This document shows, in pieces, positions 34,225 through 38,802 of a stretch of 38,802 nucleotides of DNA. Below the pieces are notes generated by a model. That model was not told where the DNA came from and made no database searches. It was given only the letters and a program-made list of their open reading frames with translations. Made by a program: the position numbers and the translations under genes. How positions within the stretch are numbered: the stretch's first letter is position 1; each line of letters opens with the position of its first letter. Origin of the DNA: Rhodospirillales bacterium (GTDB taxonomy: Bacteria > Pseudomonadota > Alphaproteobacteria > Rhodospirillales > JAPHTL01). The DNA is taken from NCBI GenBank assembly GCA_026193355.1, contig JAPHTL010000075.1:1-38802 (forward strand), given 5' to 3'.

Positions 34225-35550
34225 TCAGTCGATGGAACGGAGGACAGAGATCAACGTTTCGGCGATCTCGTCCATCTGGGCGGTTTCAATGATCAGCGGC
34301 GGCGACAAGGCGATGATATCACCTGTGACGCGGATCAAAAGCCCCGCCTCGTAGGCCTTGGTGAATGCCTCGAATGCCCGCGCGCCGGGTGCGCCGGAGC
34401 GGGGTTCCAGCTCAATCCCCGCGACAAGGCCAAGGTTGCGGATGTCTGTAACGTGGGGAAGATTCCTCAACCCATGCACCATAGCCTCCCACGCAGGCGA
34501 CAGTTCGGCGGCGCGGGCGAACAAACCTTCGCGTTCGTAAAGTTCAAGGGTCGCCATCCCGGCGGCGCAGGCCAGCGGATGGGCGGAATAGGTATAGCCG
34601 TGGAACAGTTCGATGGGGGTTTCGGACTTGTCCATGAACGTATCATAGATGCCCTGTCGCACCGCCACCGCCCCCATCGGCACTGCGCCATTGGTCAGGC
34701 CCTTGGCCATCGTCACCATGTCGGGGACGACGCCGAACAGGTTGGTGGCGAATGCGGAGCCAAGCCGCCCGAACCCGGTGATGACCTCGTCGAAGATCAG
34801 CAGGATGCCGTGCCTGTCGCAAATCGCGCGCAGGCGCTCCAGATAACCCCTGGGCGGGATCAGGACGCCGGTCGATCCGGCCATCGGCTCGACGATGACA
34901 GCGGCAATGGTTGAGGGATCGTGAAGGGCGATGATGGCTTCCAGCGCATCGGCCTTGTCCGCCCCGTGTTCGGGCTGTCCGCGGGTAAAGGCGTTGCGCA
35001 TCGGATCATGGGTGTGCGGCAGATGGTCAACTCCGGGCAGCATGGCGCCGAAATGTTTGCGGTTGGGTGAAATGCCGCCCACCGATATGCCGCCGAAGCC
35101 GACGCCATGGTAACCGCGCTCACGTCCGATCAGTCTGGTCCGCGAAGCCTCGCCCCGCATGCGGTGGTAGGCGATGGCGATTTTCAGCGCCGTATCCACC
35201 GCCTCCGAGCCGGAGTTGGTGAAGAACACGCGGTTGAGGTCTCCGGGCAGAAGATCGCCAACCTTGGAGGCCAGTTCGAATGCCTGGGGGTGGCCCACCT
35301 GAAACGGCGGGGCGAAATCCATAACGCCGGCCTGTCTGCGAATCGCTTCGACAATCGGTTCGCGTCCGTGGCCTGCGTTGACGCACCAAAGGCCCGCTGT
35401 GCCGTCCAGGACCGTCCGCCCGTCGTGGGTGGTGTAATGCATGCCCTTTGCCGCCACCAGCATGCGCGGCGCGGCCTTGAACTGGCGGTTTGCGGTGAAT
35501 GGCATCCAGTAGGATTCAAGGTCGTTCACGCGGCGGGAATCAACGCTCAT
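34225..35550 (-). CDS. Omega-amino acid:pyruvate aminotransferase
   Basis: A 441-residue PLP-dependent class III aminotransferase. The start SYWMPFTANRQFKAAPRMLV closely matches the Pseudomonas beta-alanine/omega-amino acid:pyruvate transaminase. Other shared segments are RVFFTNSGSEAVDTALKIA, RERGYHGVGFGGISVGGI, ILLIFDEVITGFGRLG (PLP-binding aspartate) and MAKGLTNGAVPMGAVAV, whose lysine carries PLP. It should transfer the amino group of beta-alanine or another omega-amino acid to pyruvate, giving alanine. AAGGA stands about ten bases before ATG 35550. It heads an operon with two glutathione transferases and the Fe-S protein. The substrate could be an amine other than beta-alanine. Confidence 0.93.
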   Translation of the reverse strand: MSVDSRRVNDLESYWMPFTANRQFKAAPRMLVAAKGMHYTTHDGRTVLDGTAGLWCVNAGHGREPIVEAIRRQAGVMDFAPPFQVGHPQAFELASKVGDLLPGDLNRVFFTNSGSEAVDTALKIAIAYHRMRGEASRTRLIGRERGYHGVGFGGISVGGISPNRKHFGAMLPGVDHLPHTHDPMRNAFTRGQPEHGADKADALEAIIALHDPSTIAAVIVEPMAGSTGVLIPPRGYLERLRAICDRHGILLIFDEVITGFGRLGSAFATNLFGVVPDMVTMAKGLTNGAVPMGAVAVRQGIYDTFMDKSETPIELFHGYTYSAHPLACAAGMATLELYEREGLFARAAELSPAWEAMVHGLRNLPHVTDIRNLGLVAGIELEPRSGAPGARAFEAFTKAYEAGLLIRVTGDIIALSPPLIIETAQMDEIAETLISVLRSID

Positions 35551-35624
35551 GGATCGGAATTCCTTGGAAAGATCAGAATGGTTGTCGGACGATCATGTTT
35601 GGGATGGCGGCCTTGTTCAAGACC

Positions 35625-36764
35625 CTATTCATCCCCTTCCAGATCGAGTTTGAGTGAAAGGAAGGCCAGCAGGTCCTTCAGGGTCAGCAGGCCGATCAGA
35701 TGGCCGTTGTCATCCACGACCATCAGGCGGCTGTTTCCCGTCCTGTTCATCAGGGCCAGCGCATCGACCGTCTCGTTGTCCGGCGCGATGATGTTGGTGA
35801 TATCGCAATCGCCCATGATCTGTTCGACGGAAAACCGGTGCCATTGGTCATGGGGCACCGCCTTGACGGAATGTGCGGTGACGCATCCCGCCACGCGACC
35901 GTCATGGTCTGTGACGGGAAAAAACTCGTGATGGGTGGGGTAGACGATATCCTGCACGAAATCGGCAAGTGGCATGCCCGGACGAACGGCAACGACGTTG
36001 GTGGTCATGAAGCGGCTGACGGGTTCACCCGTCAGGACGCGTTTTGCCTCCATCTGTTGAACCGATCCCGCAGCGGCGGCCCGCAGGAACAAGCCAATCA
36101 GGCCCCACCACATGCCGCCGACCACATTGCCGCCGATCAGCTGGATGAACCCCAGAAGTATGAGCATCAGGCCAAAGATGGAGCCAGACTGCGCCGCGAT
36201 CCGGGTCGCCGCGCGCAAGTCTCCACGCAGATGCCAGAGCGCGGCGCGTAGCGCCCGCCCGCCGTCAAGCGGGAAGGCAGGAACCAGGTTGAAGGCCGCG
36301 AGGATGCCGTTGATCAACGCCAGATATCCGGCGACGCCGACGGTCGCCACATCCAGCCCCCAGTCCTTGCCGATCCGCGAGACGGCGAAAAAGAACAGGG
36401 CCAGCGCGCCGCTGGCGATCGGCCCCGCGATGGCCATGAGGAACTCGGATTTCGGGTCGGGCGGTTCACGGTCCATCTCGGCGACCCCGCCGAAAATGAA
36501 AAGGGTGATGCCCTTGATCGGGATTCCGAACTGCCGCGCGACCACCGAATGGGCCAGTTCATGCAGGATGATCGAGAAGAAAAGGCCAAGCGCCCCGACG
36601 ACCCCCATGGTCCAGTAGGTGCTCTGGCTCAGCCCGTCGTAGTAGCCGGGGAAAAAGCCCTGCGCCAAAGACCATGTGACCAGCGCGGCGATGAATATCC
36701 AGCTGAAATCGACATAGATACGAAAGCCGAGAAGATCAAAAAGGCTGATGCGTTTGCCGAACAT
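35625..36764 (-). CDS. Site-2-type zinc metalloprotease with CBS domains
   Basis: A 379-residue intramembrane protease of the M50 family. The zinc motif HELAH is at 68-72 in a membrane helix and the third ligand region LVPAFPLDGGR is at about 160-170 (D167). About five membrane segments cover residues 1-225. Two CBS domains follow (about 245-375; FMTTNVVAVRPGMPLADFVQ and VDDNGHLIGLLTLKDLLAFL), a known M50B arrangement that may sense adenine nucleotides. It would cut a membrane-bound substrate, such as an anti-sigma factor, but no partner is adjacent. It is 74 bases from the aminotransferase and 61 bases from the fusion gene, so operon membership is uncertain. The start ATG 36764 lacks a strong Shine-Dalgarno. 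Confidence 0.92.
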   Translation of the reverse strand: MFGKRISLFDLLGFRIYVDFSWIFIAALVTWSLAQGFFPGYYDGLSQSTYWTMGVVGALGLFFSIILHELAHSVVARQFGIPIKGITLFIFGGVAEMDREPPDPKSEFLMAIAGPIASGALALFFFAVSRIGKDWGLDVATVGVAGYLALINGILAAFNLVPAFPLDGGRALRAALWHLRGDLRAATRIAAQSGSIFGLMLILLGFIQLIGGNVVGGMWWGLIGLFLRAAAAGSVQQMEAKRVLTGEPVSRFMTTNVVAVRPGMPLADFVQDIVYPTHHEFFPVTDHDGRVAGCVTAHSVKAVPHDQWHRFSVEQIMGDCDITNIIAPDNETVDALALMNRTGNSRLMVVDDNGHLIGLLTLKDLLAFLSLKLDLEGDE

Positions 36765-36825
36765 GGGAAGCCCGCCTGTCCATTGGGAATTCAGGGTGGC
36801 ATGGCGCGCCCGCGCCTGTAAACCG

Positions 36826-38802
36826 TCAAACGCCGCTGCCGTTCCCCTTTTGCGCGCCGCCGCTCAACAGGGGCGGCCGTTGGTGTTCCAGATCGGGTTC
36901 GCCGCAATGGCGCAGAAGCCATGTTCGCGCCGCATCGCGCAGCATGATCGCCGCCGTGAAATCGCTTCCTCCGCTTTCCGCCTTGATTGCCGCCGTGTCT
37001 ATGGGCTCGCCGATGATCACCCTGGCGGCGCCGTGCCGCGGAAACCACGTGTCGCCACGCAGGATTGAACGCGCCCCACGGATCGCGACGGGTATGACGG
37101 GAAGGTCTGCGGCGACGGCCGTATCGAAGGCCCCCATGCGGAACGGCAGCAGGCCGGGCATGCGCATGAATGTTCCTTCCGGGAAAAACAGCAGCCACCG
37201 TCCCCCGCGCCCGTGTTCGATCATGCGCCGGGAATCGGCCAACCCCTTGGCGGCGTCAAAGCGTTCGACAAATTCAATGTCCAGACGTTCAAGTCCGGTG
37301 CGAAGGAAGAAATTCCCGCGAAGTTCCGCCTTGGCGACGAAGGCGATGTCGCGGGGCAACGCTGCGGCCAGCAGAAGGCCGTCAAGGTAGCTTTGGTGGT
37401 TGGCGACGAAGACGGCCGGACGGTCAGGGGGCGGTAGTGTGTCTGCCCCATGGGTTGTCAGGGACAGGCCGCCGAGGCGGATAATGCCGCGCAGGATCCT
37501 GCGGATAGCCCGCCAGCGCAGGGATTGGCCGGGGAGAAGGACCAATGTGACCCACCCGATGACGGCGCCCAGTCCCAGCAATGCCCAGAGATACCCTGCA
37601 TAGGTGACCGCCGCCGCGTTGCGCAGGGTCGCGCGCGCCTGCGGGATGAGTCCCGACAACGAGAAGCGAACCACCTGAAGCCAGACGGCGCGCTTCGGTT
37701 TTCCGATGTCGCCGGTTTCGTAATAGGCGCGGCTGGCGGCGCGGCGGATCTTGCCGCTTGATGTTTTCAGAACCGAGTTCGGTGGGGCCAGCACCACTTC
37801 GTCGGGCGGTTCGCCCGTAAAGTCGGTGACGATGGCGTTGACCGCCAGGCGCTGTTTTTCCAGCGCCTCTTCGCCGCGCCGTCGTGTCTCGGCCAGAATG
37901 ACCAGCCGCTCGGTTCCGGTGTCCGGGTCGGGGCTGCCGAAGACAGCCACGTTGCCGTCGCGCACGCCGTCGACCTTGCCGATCGCCTGTTCCAGTTCCT
38001 CGGGGTAGATGTTGCGCCCGGCGCGGATGATGATGTCCTTGCTGCGTCCGGTTATGAAGACGTCGCCGCCGGCGATATAGGCCTTGTCGCCGGATTCCAG
38101 CCAGCCGTCGTGGAACAGTTCGCCGGTCTTTTCCGTGTTGCGGAAATACCCGCTGGTGGCGGATGGCCCACGAAACTGCAATCGGCCCTGACGGCGTTCC
38201 GGCAGTTCACGGCCGGCGTCATCGACGATGCGGATTTCATGCCCGGCAATGGGCTGACCCGATGCGATGAAGCGCAGCGCCGCTTCGTCACCTTCGTCCG
38301 CAGGTTCGGCGTGTCCCGTTTCCATCAGGGGTTTGCGTTTCACCCGGTCGATCAGCGGCCCGCGGTCGAGCGGCGGAAAGGCCAGCCCCACCGACGATTC
38401 CGCCAGCCCGTACATGGGCATCATGGTTTCGCGCCTGAAACCATAGGCCGAAAAGCGTTCGATGAACCGTTCGACGGTGACGGGCAGCACCTGTTCCGCG
38501 CCGTTCGACGCCATGCGCCAGCTGCTCAGATCAATGCCTTCGATGTCCTTGTCATCGATCCGGCGCAGACACAGTTCGTAGGCGAAGTTGGGGCCAGCCG
38601 ACAGCGTGCCGCGATAACGGTGTATGGCCCAAAGCCAGCGTTGCGGGCGGGCGATGAAGGACAGGGGCGACATGATGATCAGGGGGCAGGCGAAATAGAG
38701 GCTGCCCAGCCACGCGCCGATCAGGCCCATGTCGTGATAGAGCGGCAACCAGCTGACGAACACGTCCTCGGACGTGGCGTTGATGGTCGCCCCCATGGTG
38801 CG
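36826..38802 (-). CDS. Acyl-adenylating enzyme fused to a 1-acylglycerol-phosphate acyltransferase domain (5' end outside window)
   Basis: The gene runs off the right edge, and the frame is open to the last base, so the N-terminus is missing, including the adenylation P-loop. Positions below count from the visible Met (38796). Residues 1 to about 355 belong to a fatty-acyl-AMP/acyl-CoA ligase, with SWLPLYHDMGLIGAWLGSLY, MYGLAESSVG, the hinge DVFITGRSKDIII and the C-terminal lysine K349 in SSGKIRR. A membrane-like segment (about 402-421) leads to an acyltransferase domain with NHQSYLD (466-472, HX4D motif) and FFPEGT (537-542). This suggests activation of a fatty acid followed by its transfer to a lipid acceptor, in one membrane-bound protein. 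The acceptor is unknown. Confidence 0.9.
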   Translation of the reverse strand, partial: RTMGATINATSEDVFVSWLPLYHDMGLIGAWLGSLYFACPLIIMSPLSFIARPQRWLWAIHRYRGTLSAGPNFAYELCLRRIDDKDIEGIDLSSWRMASNGAEQVLPVTVERFIERFSAYGFRRETMMPMYGLAESSVGLAFPPLDRGPLIDRVKRKPLMETGHAEPADEGDEAALRFIASGQPIAGHEIRIVDDAGRELPERRQGRLQFRGPSATSGYFRNTEKTGELFHDGWLESGDKAYIAGGDVFITGRSKDIIIRAGRNIYPEELEQAIGKVDGVRDGNVAVFGSPDPDTGTERLVILAETRRRGEEALEKQRLAVNAIVTDFTGEPPDEVVLAPPNSVLKTSSGKIRRAASRAYYETGDIGKPKRAVWLQVVRFSLSGLIPQARATLRNAAAVTYAGYLWALLGLGAVIGWVTLVLLPGQSLRWRAIRRILRGIIRLGGLSLTTHGADTLPPPDRPAVFVANHQSYLDGLLLAAALPRDIAFVAKAELRGNFFLRTGLERLDIEFVERFDAAKGLADSRRMIEHGRGGRWLLFFPEGTFMRMPGLLPFRMGAFDTAVAADLPVIPVAIRGARSILRGDTWFPRHGAARVIIGEPIDTAAIKAESGGSDFTAAIMLRDAARTWLLRHCGEPDLEHQRPPLLSGGAQKGNGSGV

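Overview
The window is chromosomal DNA from a free-living alphaproteobacterium. It is G+C rich, uses GTG and TTG starts, and has the neighbourhoods aroK-aroB-CorC, secA/parvulin-argJ-mutT and a liv transporter fused to acyl-CoA metabolism. A member of the Rhodospirillales or a close relative fits best, but no rRNA or other marker is present to settle this. I see no tRNA, rRNA, insertion sequence, prophage, CRISPR array or plasmid function. No stretch longer than about 230 bases lacks a gene.

Layout: (1) 1-5151 holds bolA and a ribbon-helix-helix regulator on the plus strand. They face a minus-strand group of aroK, aroB, a CorC-type transporter, a CBS-pair protein and a DUF2889 protein. (2) 5343-9374 holds a 46-residue membrane protein, an unrecognised 632-residue secreted protein and xerD, all overlapping, then accA. 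A bidirectional terminator separates accA from secA. (3) 9450-14983 holds secA on the minus strand, divergent from a secreted parvulin, argJ and a Nudix hydrolase. (4) 15002-17329 holds a multi-pass membrane protein, a CinA-like protein and two small membrane proteins. (5) 17329-30988 is the most distinctive part. An unusual crotonase is divergent from livHMGF, an acyl-CoA ligase and a periplasmic binding protein, which end at a strong terminator. An operator-like palindrome then precedes an alpha-methylacyl-CoA racemase-like protein, an acyl-CoA dehydrogenase, a thiolase and a FadJ-type protein. (6) 31066-38802 holds a secreted M23 peptidase, then minus-strand genes for an Fe-S protein, two glutathione transferases, an omega-amino acid:pyruvate aminotransferase, a site-2 protease and an adenylation-acyltransferase fusion cut by the window edge.

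Region 5 reads as one uptake and degradation route: an ABC importer brings in a carboxylic acid, the ligase forms its CoA thioester, the racemase-like enzyme could set an alpha-methyl centre, and the last three enzymes run beta-oxidation. This suggests that the Liv transporter may carry a methyl-branched or aromatic acid rather than leucine. The substrate is not readable from sequence.

Most of the window is well-known housekeeping biology, and I did not find a clear new defence or mobile system. The best leads are the branched-acid route and its candidate operator, the crotonase lacking both catalytic glutamates, the overlapping small gene/secreted protein/xerD group, and the operon joining two glutathione transferases with an aminotransferase and an Fe-S protein.
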